Origin: Rickettsiales bacterium
GTDB lineage: Bacteria > Pseudomonadota > Alphaproteobacteria > TMED127
Direction of reading: 5' to 3'
NCBI GenBank assembly: GCA_002690875.1
Contig: NZGH01000006.1
Location: 4,257 to 68,256 of the forward strand
Length of the DNA: 64,000 bases
Shown one piece after another: positions 38,454 to 47,926 of this stretch (its first letter is position 1; each line of letters begins with the position of its first letter). Both the position numbers and the translations under genes were made by a program. The notes beneath the pieces are model-generated. The model made no database searches and was not told where the DNA came from. It saw only the letters and a list, made by a program, of their open reading frames with translations.

Positions 38454-38858
38454 ATGGAAATTTATAATGGTATTGATCTTCTTTCAATAGATAGAATTGA
38501 GAAAATATATAAAAAATATGGAAAAAAATTCCTAAAAAAAATTTTTTCAATTTCAGAGATTAACGAATTTGGAAATTTAAAGATATCTATAGAGAAGAAA
38601 ATTGAAAAAATTGCTAGTTCTTTTTCTGCTAAAGAATCTTTGAGTAAAGCTATAGGAACAGGCATTTCAGATAATGTACGCTTCAAAGATATTCAAATAT
38701 TTAGGGATAAATTAGGCAAACCAGAGATTTTACTTAAAAATAACACTTTAAAGTTTTTAATGTTGAAAAAAAAATCATATAAAAATTTCAGAATTTCTCT
38801 TTCAATCACAAACGAGAAAAATTGTGTCATTACATCTGTTGTGATATTGTTCTTTTAA
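38454..38858 (+). CDS. acpS: Holo-[acyl-carrier-protein] synthase-like phosphopantetheinyl transferase
   Basis: A 134-residue AcpS-type enzyme that attaches 4'-phosphopantetheine to a carrier protein. NGIDLLSIDRI (D8) and SSFSAKESLSKAIGTGI (K60, E61) hold the magnesium and CoA residues, and FRISLSITNE replaces the usual H(L)S(I)SH segment. The start at 38454 is chosen because it lies right before the conserved strand; a longer frame opening at 38388 overlaps the AsnB gene. No acyl carrier gene adjoins it. It may be the cell's only AcpS, or serve a carrier used by the glycan genes. Confidence 0.82.
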   Translation: MEIYNGIDLLSIDRIEKIYKKYGKKFLKKIFSISEINEFGNLKISIEKKIEKIASSFSAKESLSKAIGTGISDNVRFKDIQIFRDKLGKPEILLKNNTLKFLMLKKKSYKNFRISLSITNEKNCVITSVVILFF

Positions 38859-38859
38859 A

Positions 38860-39942
38860 ATGCGAAAAATTTTAATTATTCTTGGTTCGCTAGATTTGGG
38901 AGGTACGGAAAAACAACTTTTTAAAATTCTAAAAAAGATTGATAAAGATTTTGATATACATTTAGCGTTAGTCTGGAAAAAAGGTAAACTTTACAAAGAC
39001 TTTAAAAACCTGAACATAAAAATTTATAAGACTTTTGAAAGAAAAAAATATAATTCAAAACTACTAGGGATCATGAGTGAACTATGGGGATTGAAAAAAA
39101 AAATATCACCTAAAATAATACATTATTATTTACCTCATGCATACCTAATTGGCGGTTTTCTCTCAATTTTTAAGGATAAAATAACTTTTTTTATGTCTAG
39201 AAGGTCAATGAATAATTATCAAAAAAAAATTTTTGCCATTAAATTTATTGAAATTTTTCTTCATAAAAAAATGGATTTAATTATTGGTAATTCTAGTAAA
39301 GTTATTGATCAATTAGTCAACGAAGAATTTGTAAAAAAAGAAAAGTGTTTATTAATTTATAATGGAGTTGAAAAACAAAAATTTATTAAAAGAAGAAAAA
39401 AAAGAGTTGTTAATATAATAATGCTTGCAAACTTTATCTCTTATAAAAATCACCGTATGGCTATAGAAGCATTTTCATTGTTAGATAAAACTTTAAATTG
39501 GAGATTAAGTTTAATCGGAAATCATACCGATAAGAAATTAGTTTACTCATTAATAAATTTAACAATAAAACTTAAATTAAAAAAACAGGTTCTTTTTGTT
39601 GGACAAATAGAAAATATTAATTCGTATCTTAAAAAAGCTGATATTGGAATTTTAAGCTCAAATGAGGAAGGTTTTTCAAATTCATTATTAGAATACATGA
39701 GTTTTTCTCTTCCAGTTATTGCAACTGATGTAGGGGGAAATTCAGATTTAATAAGTGAAAATTCTGATGGTTTTCTGGTAAAACAAAATGATGCTATGAA
39801 TTTCTCTCAAAAATTACATAGGCTTATTAGTGATTATGATCTAAGAATAAAGCTTGGAAAAAATGGTAATAGAAAAATTAATGATAAATTTGATATTATA
39901 AAATGTGCTAATACATATAAGAAGTTATATAAATCTATGTAG
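38860..39942 (+). CDS. Glycosyltransferase family 4
   Basis: A 360-residue GT-B retaining glycosyltransferase. [11 protein letters not shown] (from about residue 8) is the donor-side loop, [12 protein letters not shown] the inter-domain segment, and [20 protein letters not shown] the E-x7-E motif binding the nucleotide sugar. It starts one base after acpS, ends the plus-strand group, and converges on gmd with an 8-base overlap. Acceptor and donor are unknown; GDP-fucose or GDP-mannose from the adjacent genes are candidates. Confidence 0.88.
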   Translation: MRKILIILGSLDLGGTEKQLFKILKKIDKDFDIHLALVWKKGKLYKDFKNLNIKIYKTFERKKYNSKLLGIMSELWGLKKKISPKIIHYYLPHAYLIGGFLSIFKDKITFFMSRRSMNNYQKKIFAIKFIEIFLHKKMDLIIGNSSKVIDQLVNEEFVKKEKCLLIYNGVEKQKFIKRRKKRVVNIIMLANFISYKNHRMAIEAFSLLDKTLNWRLSLIGNHTDKKLVYSLINLTIKLKLKKQVLFVGQIENINSYLKKADIGILSSNEEGFSNSLLEYMSFSLPVIATDVGGNSDLISENSDGFLVKQNDAMNFSQKLHRLISDYDLRIKLGKNGNRKINDKFDIIKCANTYKKLYKSM

Positions 39943-40981
39943 AGTTTTTGAGTGCATTAATTTCATAACCAACCATTTCTTCAACAAGTTTTTTAAAGGA
40001 AATTTTTGGCTCCCAACCAAGTTCTTTCTTTGCTTTTGAAAAGTCCCCTCTTAAATAATCGACTTCAGATGGACGAAAATACCTTTCGTCTACCTTTACT
40101 AAAGTTTCACCAGTTTTTCGATTTTTTCCAACCTCTTCAATTCCTTTACCATACCAGTCGATTTCTACATCAACAAAAGAAAAGGCTAGTTCAACAAAAT
40201 CTTTCACTGAGTATGTTTTACTTGTAGCAAGAACAAAATCGTCTGACTTTTTATGCTGTAAAATTAACCACATACCCTCAACAAAATCTTTTGCGTGTCC
40301 CCAATCTCTTTTTGCGTTTAAGTTTCCTAAATGTAAAAACTTTTGTTTTTTATAGACTATTCCAGCAATAGCTCTAGCAATTTTTCTGGATACAAATGTT
40401 TCACCCCTAATTGAACTTTCATGGTTAAAAAGAATTCCATTTGATGCGAACATATTATAGGCCTCCCTGTAATTTTTTGTAATCCAATAAGAATATAATT
40501 TAGCAACACCATATGGACTCCTGGGATAAAAAGGTGTTTTCTCATTTTGTATTTTATGTTGAACTTTGCCATATAATTCAGATGTAGATGCTTGATAGAA
40601 TTTGATATTATTCTCAAAGCCTAATAATCTTATGCCTTCTAATAATCTTAATGTTCCTAATGCGTCAGCATTTGCAGTATATTCAGGTGTTTCAAAACTC
40701 ACAGCCACATGACTTTGAGCGGCTAAGTTGTAAATTTCTGTTGGTTTGATTTCTTTCATAAGGCGAATTAGATTTGTTGCATCAGTCATATCACCATAAT
40801 GAAGAAAAAAATTAGTTTTAGATTCCTTTGGATCTTTATATAAATGATCAATTCTCCCTGTATTAAATGATGAGGATCTTCTTTTAATCCCATGGACTTC
40901 ATAATTTTTTTTCAGTAAAAAATCAGACAAAAAAGCACCATCTTGACCAGTAACACCTGTTATGAGAGCTATTTTTTTCAA
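39935..40981 (-). CDS. gmd: GDP-mannose 4,6-dehydratase
   Basis: A 348-residue extended [17 protein letters not shown] binds NADP and [15 protein letters not shown] is the GDP-mannose dehydratase signature. [10 protein letters not shown] with [10 protein letters not shown] supplies the threonine/serine-tyrosine-lysine catalytic set. It converts GDP-mannose to GDP-4-keto-6-deoxymannose. It is the last gene of a manC-fcl-gmd operon, so GDP-fucose production is complete in the window. Confidence 0.95.
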   Translation of the reverse strand: MKKIALITGVTGQDGAFLSDFLLKKNYEVHGIKRRSSSFNTGRIDHLYKDPKESKTNFFLHYGDMTDATNLIRLMKEIKPTEIYNLAAQSHVAVSFETPEYTANADALGTLRLLEGIRLLGFENNIKFYQASTSELYGKVQHKIQNEKTPFYPRSPYGVAKLYSYWITKNYREAYNMFASNGILFNHESSIRGETFVSRKIARAIAGIVYKKQKFLHLGNLNAKRDWGHAKDFVEGMWLILQHKKSDDFVLATSKTYSVKDFVELAFSFVDVEIDWYGKGIEEVGKNRKTGETLVKVDERYFRPSEVDYLRGDFSKAKKELGWEPKISFKKLVEEMVGYEINALKNST

Positions 40982-40993
40982 TTGAAACCTACT

Positions 40994-41956
40994 TTATTTT
41001 CTCAAAAGAGTAATGTTATCTAGATACCATTTATAGTAAAGTTTTAAACCATTTTGTAAATTATATTTAGGACTCCAACCTAATTTTTTTATTTTAGAAG
41101 AATCTAATAATTTTCTTTTTAATCCATCAGGCTTTGACTTATCAAAAATAACTTTCCCTTTGTAACCAATTGTTTGTTTTATAAGTAAAGCAAAGTTTTT
41201 TATTGAGATTTCAAGACCTGAGCCAACATTAATCGGTTCTATAGAGTTATAACTTTTTGCTAAAAATATACATGCATTGGCTAAATCATCAACATACATA
41301 AACTCTCTGAGCGGAGTCCCACTTCCCCAAACTATTACACTGGGAGCTTCTCTAATTTTTGCTTCGTGGAATCTATTAAGTAATGCAGCAGGAACATGAC
41401 CATTTTTATCATCAAAATTGTCCATTGGACCAAATAAATTAGTTGGCATAATTGAGATGAAGTTACAGTTATGCTGAATTTTAAATGCTTGACAAAGTTT
41501 AATGGCTGATATTTTTGCTAATGAATACCACTGATTTGTGCTTTCAAGCTCTCCAGTTAAAAGTGAATCTTCACAAAATGGCTGTTTAGCTTTTTTAGGG
41601 TAAATACATGAGGAGCCAAGGTATATTAGTTTTTCAACATTAATAAGTTTTGCAGCATTTATTACATTAAAGGAAATCATAATATTGTCATATAAAAAAT
41701 CTTTAGGATAATTCATATTAGCAAAGATACCGCCAACCTTAGCTGCCGCTAAAAAGATTACTTGAGGTTTTTTTTTTTTCATCCACCTTAAAACATCAAG
41801 TTGCGATCTCAAGTCAACATCTTTTCTCTCGCATATTTGTATTTTACAATTTAACCCTTTTAATTTTCTGACAATTGCATTTCCAACCATTCCATTATGG
41901 CCAACAACCCAGATGCGTTTATTTTTAAGTGTATAATTAATTCTTTTTTCTTCCAT
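40994..41956 (-). CDS. fcl: GDP-L-fucose synthase
   Basis: A 320-residue epimerase/reductase of the SDR class. VVGHNGMVGNAIVRKL is the NADP site, LGSSCIYPKKAKQPF contains the family's SSCIYP motif, and YSLAK the catalytic tyrosine and lysine. It turns the Gmd product into GDP-L-fucose. The coding sequence overlaps the end of manC by 20 bases and is 12 bases from gmd. Confidence 0.95.
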   Translation of the reverse strand: MEEKRINYTLKNKRIWVVGHNGMVGNAIVRKLKGLNCKIQICERKDVDLRSQLDVLRWMKKKKPQVIFLAAAKVGGIFANMNYPKDFLYDNIMISFNVINAAKLINVEKLIYLGSSCIYPKKAKQPFCEDSLLTGELESTNQWYSLAKISAIKLCQAFKIQHNCNFISIMPTNLFGPMDNFDDKNGHVPAALLNRFHEAKIREAPSVIVWGSGTPLREFMYVDDLANACIFLAKSYNSIEPINVGSGLEISIKNFALLIKQTIGYKGKVIFDKSKPDGLKRKLLDSSKIKKLGWSPKYNLQNGLKLYYKWYLDNITLLRK

Positions 41957-43376
41957 ATTTATCTTCGATTCTTATTATATCATCTTCACCTAGGTATTTT
42001 CCTGTCTGAATCTCAACTAATTTTAGAGTCTTGTTAGTTTTATTTTCAAGACGATGAACTTCTTTGATGTCAATAAAGGTTGATTGGTTTGTATTTAAAT
42101 CAAATGTTTTTTTTCCTTTAGTAACAGTTGCTTTACCTTCAACAACAATCCAATGTTCTGACCTTTTATTATGATACTGTAAGGAAATTTTATTTCTTGG
42201 ATAAATTATTAAAATTTTAATTTGAAAACCTCCTTCAGTATGTATGTTCTTAAATTCTCCCCAAGGTCTAAAAACATGCTTATGAGTTTCTGTAGATGGA
42301 TCTTTTTTTTTCTTTAACTCGTTAATTATATCTTTTATTTCATTGTTGTTATTCTTGTTTTTATTCATTATTAGACTTATGTCGTCTTCTTCAATTATTA
42401 TGAGATCATTGAGATTAATGCCTATTATTTTTTTTTCAGGTTTTGATGACCAGACTAGTGAGTTGCAAACATTCTTTAAAATTAGATTTTTATGATTAGA
42501 ATAGTTATTTTTTTTATCTTTTACTGAGTTGTCCCACACTCCTTCCCATGAACCTATATCACTCCACTTAATATCTGTGATAGTAATTGTACCATTTTTT
42601 GTTTTTTCCATTAACCCTTTATCTATCGATTGATTTGGGAGTAATTTGAATTTTTTTTCTGAAAATGAAATAAATTCAAATACTTTTTTTTTTTTCAAAT
42701 AAATTTCATAAACCTGTTTATAGGTTTTAGGGGCATATATTTTAATTTCCTCTAAAAAAGTCTTTACTGAAAAAAAAAAAATTCCAGAATTCCAAAAGTA
42801 TGATTTTGACTTAAAAAGAGTATTTGCTTTTTGTTGATTTGGTTTTTCTAAAAAACTTTCAATTAAACTTGAGTTTTTTAAAATTTTTTTTTTTTTTGGT
42901 TTTATATAACCAAATTGTGTGGATGGATGTGTTGGTTTGATTCCGAATGTATTAATATAACCACTTTCTACTAAAGAACAGGATTCTAATATATTATTTA
43001 TTAATTTCTTACTATTTTTAATAATTTGGTCAGCTGGAACAAGCAGTATTTTAGCATTCTTATTTAAATCCTGAATTTCAAGTACGCTTAATATTGCTGA
43101 TACCAGCGTATTTTTAGATAATGGTTCTAAAATAATCGACCGATATTTTATCTTATAATTATCAAGAAAATTTTTTAAAAGAAAACGGTGCTCGTAATTT
43201 CCAATTAATGTAGAATCGTAGAAATTTATATTTAAAAACCTTTTAACTGTTTCAATGAATAGAGGATCACGAGAATTGATAGTCATAAATTGTTTAGGAT
43301 AACTTTTTCTTGAAGCTGGCCAAAGTCTGGTTCCGTAACCACCACACATTATCACAGGATAAATTTTCTCTTTCAT
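41937..43376 (-). CDS. manC: Mannose-1-phosphate guanylyltransferase / mannose-6-phosphate isomerase
   Basis: A 479-residue bifunctional enzyme. The N-terminal nucleotidyltransferase has MCGGYGTRLWPASRKSYPKQ and LVPADQII, and FLEKPN supplies the third conserved block. The C-terminal cupin domain includes RPWGEFKNI, QYHNKRSEHWIVVEG and EVHRLENKTNK for isomerase activity. Runs of 12 and 14 A on the coding strand's equivalent (42770-42781 and 42884-42897) stay in frame. It makes GDP-mannose, feeding gmd and fcl downstream. Confidence 0.93.
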   Translation of the reverse strand: MKEKIYPVIMCGGYGTRLWPASRKSYPKQFMTINSRDPLFIETVKRFLNINFYDSTLIGNYEHRFLLKNFLDNYKIKYRSIILEPLSKNTLVSAILSVLEIQDLNKNAKILLVPADQIIKNSKKLINNILESCSLVESGYINTFGIKPTHPSTQFGYIKPKKKKILKNSSLIESFLEKPNQQKANTLFKSKSYFWNSGIFFFSVKTFLEEIKIYAPKTYKQVYEIYLKKKKVFEFISFSEKKFKLLPNQSIDKGLMEKTKNGTITITDIKWSDIGSWEGVWDNSVKDKKNNYSNHKNLILKNVCNSLVWSSKPEKKIIGINLNDLIIIEEDDISLIMNKNKNNNNEIKDIINELKKKKDPSTETHKHVFRPWGEFKNIHTEGGFQIKILIIYPRNKISLQYHNKRSEHWIVVEGKATVTKGKKTFDLNTNQSTFIDIKEVHRLENKTNKTLKLVEIQTGKYLGEDDIIRIEDKYGRKKN

Positions 43377-43552
43377 TTATTTTTCAAGATTAAAAACATA
43401 TTATATCATTTAATTTTTACTAAAACACATTGAATCTAATATTATAAGAAAAATTTAAGTAATTAATATTTATTATTAGACCTATCCTTTTTATTTTAAA
43501 ATTGAGAAATTGTTTAATTGACTTACACATAAATAAATAAGATTATCAAGTT
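43377..43552. other. Divergent intergenic region between manC and psiE
   Basis: A 176-bp AT-rich gap between divergently transcribed genes. It should carry promoters in both directions. One candidate for psiE is listed separately; for manC no clear element is seen. There is no gene in it. Confidence 0.5.
43518..43546 (+). promoter_or_regulatory. Candidate sigma-70 promoter of psiE
   Basis: TTGACT (43518-43523) and GATTAT (43541-43546) are separated by 17 bases. Transcription would start at about 43552-43553, at or next to the psiE ATG, giving a leaderless or nearly leaderless message. In such AT-rich DNA a match of this quality can arise by chance. Confidence 0.3.
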
Positions 43553-43936
43553 ATGGATATAAATAAATTAATTAGAAGTGTCCAAGTATCAGCAGTCCTG
43601 TTAATTTTTTTTGGTGCTGTTGTAGGCTTTGCGATTGAGGTTTTTAATATGATTAATATTAAAAAAGTTGAATTAGCAGATTTACTATTACTATTCATTT
43701 ATGTAGAAGTTATGGGAATGATTAGAGTTTACTTACTTCAAGAAGAAATAAGAATTACTTATCCATTAATCATTGCTATAACAGCAATCTCACGTTTAAT
43801 AATTCTTCAAAAAAAAGACTTAGATCCCTCAATTTTAATTTATGAATCATTAGCTATTTTAATTCTTGCCTTGGCAATAATAGTATTAAGGCTACGATAT
43901 CTAAATGTCCTTAAACCAAAAAAAGGCTCTAAATAA
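43553..43936 (+). CDS. psiE: PsiE-like phosphate-starvation-inducible membrane protein
   Basis: A 127-residue protein with four hydrophobic segments (about 13-34, 44-62, 70-85, 95-112). ADLLLLFIYVEVMGMIRVYL, RITYPLIIAI and ISRLII follow the PsiE family pattern of acidic and arginine residues inside helices. The family is induced by phosphate starvation in Escherichia coli; its molecular role is not known. No Pho box is recognised here. It heads a plus-strand group with a PAP2 phosphatase six bases downstream. Confidence 0.72.
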   Translation: MDINKLIRSVQVSAVLLIFFGAVVGFAIEVFNMINIKKVELADLLLLFIYVEVMGMIRVYLLQEEIRITYPLIIAITAISRLIILQKKDLDPSILIYESLAILILALAIIVLRLRYLNVLKPKKGSK

Positions 43937-43942
43937 TTATTT

Positions 43943-44623
43943 ATGAAATATTTAAAGCTTAAAAGTTTATTGATCATAAATAGCTTTTTTTTTATTTTTT
44001 TTTTTATTTTTTTTTTATTTTTTCCAGAGTCTGATATCTATTTTTCAAGTCTTTTCTATGAAAATAACAAATTCATTTCAGAAAAAATTATTTTTATAAA
44101 AAGTCTTAGAACTTTTTTAAAAGATTTAATGGTCTTAATACCCATAGTTGCACTGATTATTTTATTTGTGAATTTTCTTAAAAAAAAAAAATCTAAAACA
44201 TTCCTAAATTTAAGAGTCAAGTTGTCCTTATTAGGTTTAATAATTGGTCCCATTATAGGTTCAGGAATAATAGCTAATTGGTATTTCAAAGATCAATGGG
44301 GTAGGGCAAGGCCAGTCCATATTACCGAGTTTGGAGGTGACAAATATTTTACGCAAGCTTTCGTAAAGTCAAATCAATGTGAAAAAAATTGTTCTTGGAT
44401 AAGTGGAGAATCATCAGCAGCGTTTTCTTTTTTTGTTGGAACACTAATTTTAAAAAATCCTTTATTCTTTTTTCTTAATTTAGTTTTTGGAATTATTGTT
44501 AGTTTTTGTAGAATTTCAATGGGAGGGCATTTTTTGAGTGATAATCTATTTGCTTTATTTTTTATGGTTTACCTTGCAATAGCTTTTAAATATTTAGTTA
44601 TAAAGAAAAGAAAAAAAATATAA
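43943..44623 (+). CDS. PAP2-superfamily membrane phosphatase
   Basis: A 226-residue protein with about five membrane helices. The three phosphatase blocks are visible: KDQWGRARP (from about residue 116; K-x6-RP), SGESSAAF replacing PSGH (the usual histidine is here serine/alanine, so check), and RISMGGHFLSDNLF with the last catalytic histidine. It may dephosphorylate lipid A or undecaprenyl pyrophosphate; LpxE/LpxF-type enzymes are similar in size. The block-2 divergence from SGHS makes activity uncertain. Neighbouring lipid A genes fit an envelope role. Confidence 0.72.
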   Translation: MKYLKLKSLLIINSFFFIFFFIFFLFFPESDIYFSSLFYENNKFISEKIIFIKSLRTFLKDLMVLIPIVALIILFVNFLKKKKSKTFLNLRVKLSLLGLIIGPIIGSGIIANWYFKDQWGRARPVHITEFGGDKYFTQAFVKSNQCEKNCSWISGESSAAFSFFVGTLILKNPLFFFLNLVFGIIVSFCRISMGGHFLSDNLFALFFMVYLAIAFKYLVIKKRKKI

Positions 44624-44632
44624 TTGAAAAAT

Positions 44633-45568
44633 ATGCTTAATATTTTAGTTATTACTGATTACAAATTGAGTAGCCTTAACCAATGTAATTCAATCATTAA
44701 TGAGTTAAAAAAAACCTTAAAAAAAAAATTAATCATAAAATATATGAAGGTTGAACTTGGCTTGATTGGTTATTTGCCAAACATCTTAATTTACTTTTTT
44801 TTAAGGATTAAATATCTATTTAAGTTACCTCAAAAAATTGATTTTATAATTTCGTGTGGAAGAATATCTGCTCCGTTTAATTTAGTATTTAAAAAAATTA
44901 ACTCTGCTAAAAATTGTCATATTTTAAACCCTTATTTTAGAAAAAGTGAATTTAATAAAATCATAATTCCAAAACATGATATTAAAAAAAAAATTGATGA
45001 AAATGTAATTACAACATTTGGAACTTTAGTTGACTTAACAAAATTTAAAAAAGAAAGCAGCAGAGTTTATAAATATTTAGATAAAAAAAAAAAAAAAATA
45101 TCTTTTTTTGTTGGAGGGAACGGTAAAAGTTCAAAAATTGTGTTCAAAGAACTTGAGAGTACAATAGAAAAACTAAATTTGTTATCCAAGGAATTTGAGG
45201 TCATTTATTGTTTTTCAAGAAGAACCCCAAGTTACATCAAGAACATGATTATGCAAAAAGCTTCTAAAAATAATCATTTTTTTCCAAAAAAAGAAGTTAA
45301 TCCATATTGGTTACTATTAAATATCTCTGAATATATATTTGTTACTGCTGATTCCATCAGTATGATTTCAGACTCTCTTTCTACTGGAAAAAAAGTTTAC
45401 ATTGTGCCTATAAAAAAAATAAAAACAAAAATAAAAAAGTTTACTAAAATAATATTAGAAAAAAAAATGGCAAAAGTATCCAACGGTAAGCTTGAAAATT
45501 GGAAATATAAAAAACTTTGTGAATCAAATAAGGTTTGTAAAAAAATAATTAAAGCTTTACAACTTTAA
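44633..45568 (+). CDS. ELM1/DUF1022-like GT-B-fold protein
   Basis: A 311-residue protein (ATG at 44633; a TTG three codons earlier is an alternative). LVITDYKLSSLNQCNSI at the start, SCGRISAPFNL, SFFVGGNGKSSKI and the ending PYWLLLNISEYIFVTADSIS to DSLSTGKKVYIVP match the alphaproteobacterial/mitochondrial ELM1-like family in order. The fold resembles glycosyltransferases, but no reaction is established. An A16 run (45083-45098) codes five consecutive lysines in frame. The gene touches the lpxL-like gene tail to tail with a four-base overlap. Confidence 0.7.
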   Translation: MLNILVITDYKLSSLNQCNSIINELKKTLKKKLIIKYMKVELGLIGYLPNILIYFFLRIKYLFKLPQKIDFIISCGRISAPFNLVFKKINSAKNCHILNPYFRKSEFNKIIIPKHDIKKKIDENVITTFGTLVDLTKFKKESSRVYKYLDKKKKKISFFVGGNGKSSKIVFKELESTIEKLNLLSKEFEVIYCFSRRTPSYIKNMIMQKASKNNHFFPKKEVNPYWLLLNISEYIFVTADSISMISDSLSTGKKVYIVPIKKIKTKIKKFTKIILEKKMAKVSNGKLENWKYKKLCESNKVCKKIIKALQL

Positions 45569-46422
45569 TTTTTCCACCTGTCATGAACCCATATCCACTG
45601 TTCTGGATGTTTAATGATCCATTTCTCAATAATTTTGTTTAAATAAAGCATAATTCTCTCTTCGGAGCCTAATTTTTTTAAAAAACTATATTGTATAGGT
45701 TTAAAATATTCTATTTTATATTTTATACCTTTTTCTCTAATACATAATGCAGGAACAATTTGGCATTTAAATTTGAGAGCGAACTTAGCAATTGCCGGTG
45801 CTGTCATTGCTATTTTATTAAAAAAACTTACAGGTAAACCATCATTCATTTTTTGATCGATAAGCATTCCAAGGTTTTCTTTATTCTTTAATGCTTTAAT
45901 ACATTCTTTAGCACCTTCTGCCCCTTTTTTAATAAGTTTTACCCCGTACTTAAATCTTATTTTTTTTAGTAAGTCATCTGCAAATTTATTATTTAAGGCT
46001 CTGTAAATAAAATTAATTTTAAATCCATTTTGTGTCAATGGATGAGATGACAACTCCCAGTTACCAATGTGTGCTGAAAAATAAATACAATTTTTATCCT
46101 CTTTGAGTGGGTCTAATAAATTATTGATTCCAATTATTTTTAAGTTACGGTTTTTATAAATTTTGATTTTGTAAAGATGGGGATATTCACCAATAACTCT
46201 TCCAAAATGATACCACATTTTTCTTAAAATTTTTTTTTTTTCTACTTTACTTTTTTTAGGAAAAACTAAATTTAGGTTCTTCATTCCTATCAAATTTCTT
46301 TTAGAGAAAAGTCCATAGCTCCAGACTAAAATTCCTCCTAGATAGGATGAGAGGTTTAATCCTATTATTCTAGAAATAAAATAAAAAAATAATATTAAAA
46401 AGAACTCAATTTTATTTTTCAT
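45565..46422 (-). CDS. lpxL: Lipid A acyltransferase, LpxL/HtrB-like
   Basis: A 285-residue lysophospholipid-type acyltransferase with one N-terminal membrane segment. IYFSAHIGNWELSS holds the catalytic H-x4-(D/E) motif, LLIDQKMNDGLPVSFF the substrate pocket, and the protein ends ...KHPEQWIWVHDRWKN, the family C-terminus HPEQW..H.RW. It adds a secondary acyl chain to lipid A at the inner membrane, and shows that the organism makes lipid A. Confidence 0.9.
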   Translation of the reverse strand: MKNKIEFFLILFFYFISRIIGLNLSSYLGGILVWSYGLFSKRNLIGMKNLNLVFPKKSKVEKKKILRKMWYHFGRVIGEYPHLYKIKIYKNRNLKIIGINNLLDPLKEDKNCIYFSAHIGNWELSSHPLTQNGFKINFIYRALNNKFADDLLKKIRFKYGVKLIKKGAEGAKECIKALKNKENLGMLIDQKMNDGLPVSFFNKIAMTAPAIAKFALKFKCQIVPALCIREKGIKYKIEYFKPIQYSFLKKLGSEERIMLYLNKIIEKWIIKHPEQWIWVHDRWKN

Positions 46423-46452
46423 GTTCGTTTGTTATTTTCAACAATGAGACCA

Positions 46453-47187
46453 TTATCTTATGATAATTATTGAAGGTGAGTTTATATTATTTTTCTTTAT
46501 GAACATGGGACATTTTTTTAAGGTTGTGAAAAATAATTTTTCTGATTTCATAGAGGCATTTTCAATTAATGTGACTTTTTCATTGTCATTAATTCCATTA
46601 GAAATTAGCTTTGACACGATTGAACTAATTTGTCCTATTCCCATGTATATAATAATTTTACCTTTATTTTCACAAATTTGCTTATAGTTTACTTCTCTAT
46701 TTTTTTTTATAATAATTTTATGACCTGTTATTAAATTACAAAAATTACTTTTGTTGAAAAAGCTAGATTGAGATTTTTTCAGAGAAGCCTGCGAGGATGT
46801 GATTCCAGAAAATACTTCAGTTTTAATTTTATTTTTTTTTAAAAAGTTTATTTCTTGGCTTATTCTACTGAAAAAACTAACATCTCCCCCTTTGAGTCTA
46901 AGAACTTTTTTATTTTTTTTTGAATATTTTAGTAACCATTCATTTATTTCTGACTGGGTACATGATTTTTTTTCTTTTTCTTTTCCTGCATAAATTAGTT
47001 TTACATTAGGCTTACAAAAATCAAGAATTTTTTTATTTACAAGTGCATCAAAAATTACTACATCAGCTAGGCTTAGAATATATTTTAATTTAAGAGTTAT
47101 AAGACTTGAAGATCCTGGTCCAGCACTGGCTAATATAACTGTTCCTTTTTTAAATTTAATGTTGGATTGATTAAAGTTTATGTTCAC
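46453..47187 (-). CDS. Divergent uroporphyrinogen-III C-methyltransferase (SUMT-like)
   Basis: A 244-residue tetrapyrrole methylase. VILASAGPGSSSLITLKLK (canonical VGAGPGDPDLLTLKA), ADVVIFDALV, RLKGGDVSFFSR, GITSSQASL and IIYMGIGQI follow the order of CobA/SUMT blocks. The PLTHR segment before TGH is replaced by SSFFNKS, and the GDP-FGRG motif reads GDVSFFSR, so specificity or activity may differ from siroheme/cobalamin synthesis. No other sulfite, siroheme or cobalamin gene is nearby. It is divergent from the MlaF-like gene. Confidence 0.72.
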   Translation of the reverse strand: MNINFNQSNIKFKKGTVILASAGPGSSSLITLKLKYILSLADVVIFDALVNKKILDFCKPNVKLIYAGKEKEKKSCTQSEINEWLLKYSKKNKKVLRLKGGDVSFFSRISQEINFLKKNKIKTEVFSGITSSQASLKKSQSSFFNKSNFCNLITGHKIIIKKNREVNYKQICENKGKIIIYMGIGQISSIVSKLISNGINDNEKVTLIENASMKSEKLFFTTLKKCPMFIKKNNINSPSIIIIR

Positions 47188-47210
47188 AATAAGATTGTAG
47201 AAAGTTTTTT

Positions 47211-47921
47211 ATGTATAATACAATTTATTTAGATAAAGTTAATGTTCATTTTGAAGAAAAAAAAATTTTAGATGATATTTCCTTCGAAGTAAGGCCGAAT
47301 ATTCCTAAATGTATTGTAGGTAAAGGTCTATCAGGTAAAAGTACTGTACTTAAATCTATAATAGGCTTGATAAAAATTTCTAGTGGTGAAATTAAAATTA
47401 ATAATATATCCGTTGGGGATAAAAAAGAATTCAATGAAGTAGTTAAATCAATAGGAATGGTTTTTGAAAAAGATGCTCTTTTTGATAGTATGAAAGTATG
47501 GGAAAATATAATGTTTAAAAGTTTAAATAATAACAATTCTTTTCTTATTAAAGAATCTCAAAAGCTTTTAAAAAAAGTTGGTTTAAATGTAAATGATGCC
47601 TTTTTGTATCCCTCTGAGTTGTCAGGTGGAATGAGAAAAAGAGTTGCTATAGCAAGAGCAATTTCACATAAACCTAAATTTCTATTGTTGGATGAACCAA
47701 CTGCTGGTTTAGATCCAGTTAAAACAAATATGATTTTTAATATTATTTCAAATCTGTGTGAAGAGTTTAACATTACAATGTTGGCAGTGTCTTCGGATGT
47801 AAAAAGTGCATTAAAATATTTTAAAGAGTTTATTGTGATTGACGAAGCAAAAATGCATTGGCAAGGCTCGAAAAAGGAATTTTTAAAAAAACCGACCTCT
47901 CTTATTAAAGATCTACTGTAG
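47211..47921 (+). CDS. MlaF-like ABC transporter ATPase
   Basis: A 236-residue ATPase. Walker A is GKGLSGKST (38-46), the signature is LSGGMRKRVAIARA and Walker B reads FLLLDEPTAGLDP. LSGGMRKRVAIARA with TAGLDP is typical of the MlaF family, which drives retrograde phospholipid transport with an MlaE permease and MlaD. No permease or MCE gene is in the window, so this may be a partner of genes elsewhere. The IDEAKMHWQGSKKEF ending fits the family. Confidence 0.75.
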   Translation: MYNTIYLDKVNVHFEEKKILDDISFEVRPNIPKCIVGKGLSGKSTVLKSIIGLIKISSGEIKINNISVGDKKEFNEVVKSIGMVFEKDALFDSMKVWENIMFKSLNNNNSFLIKESQKLLKKVGLNVNDAFLYPSELSGGMRKRVAIARAISHKPKFLLLDEPTAGLDPVKTNMIFNIISNLCEEFNITMLAVSSDVKSALKYFKEFIVIDEAKMHWQGSKKEFLKKPTSLIKDLL

Positions 47922-47926
47922 GTTTA

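Noticed and set aside
1..43400. Recent horizontal island signs such as integrase, tRNA edge or flanking repeats around the glycan region
   Set aside because: The region is gene-rich and accessory in type, but no integrase, tRNA, insertion sequence or terminal repeat was seen, and base composition does not differ visibly from the housekeeping part.
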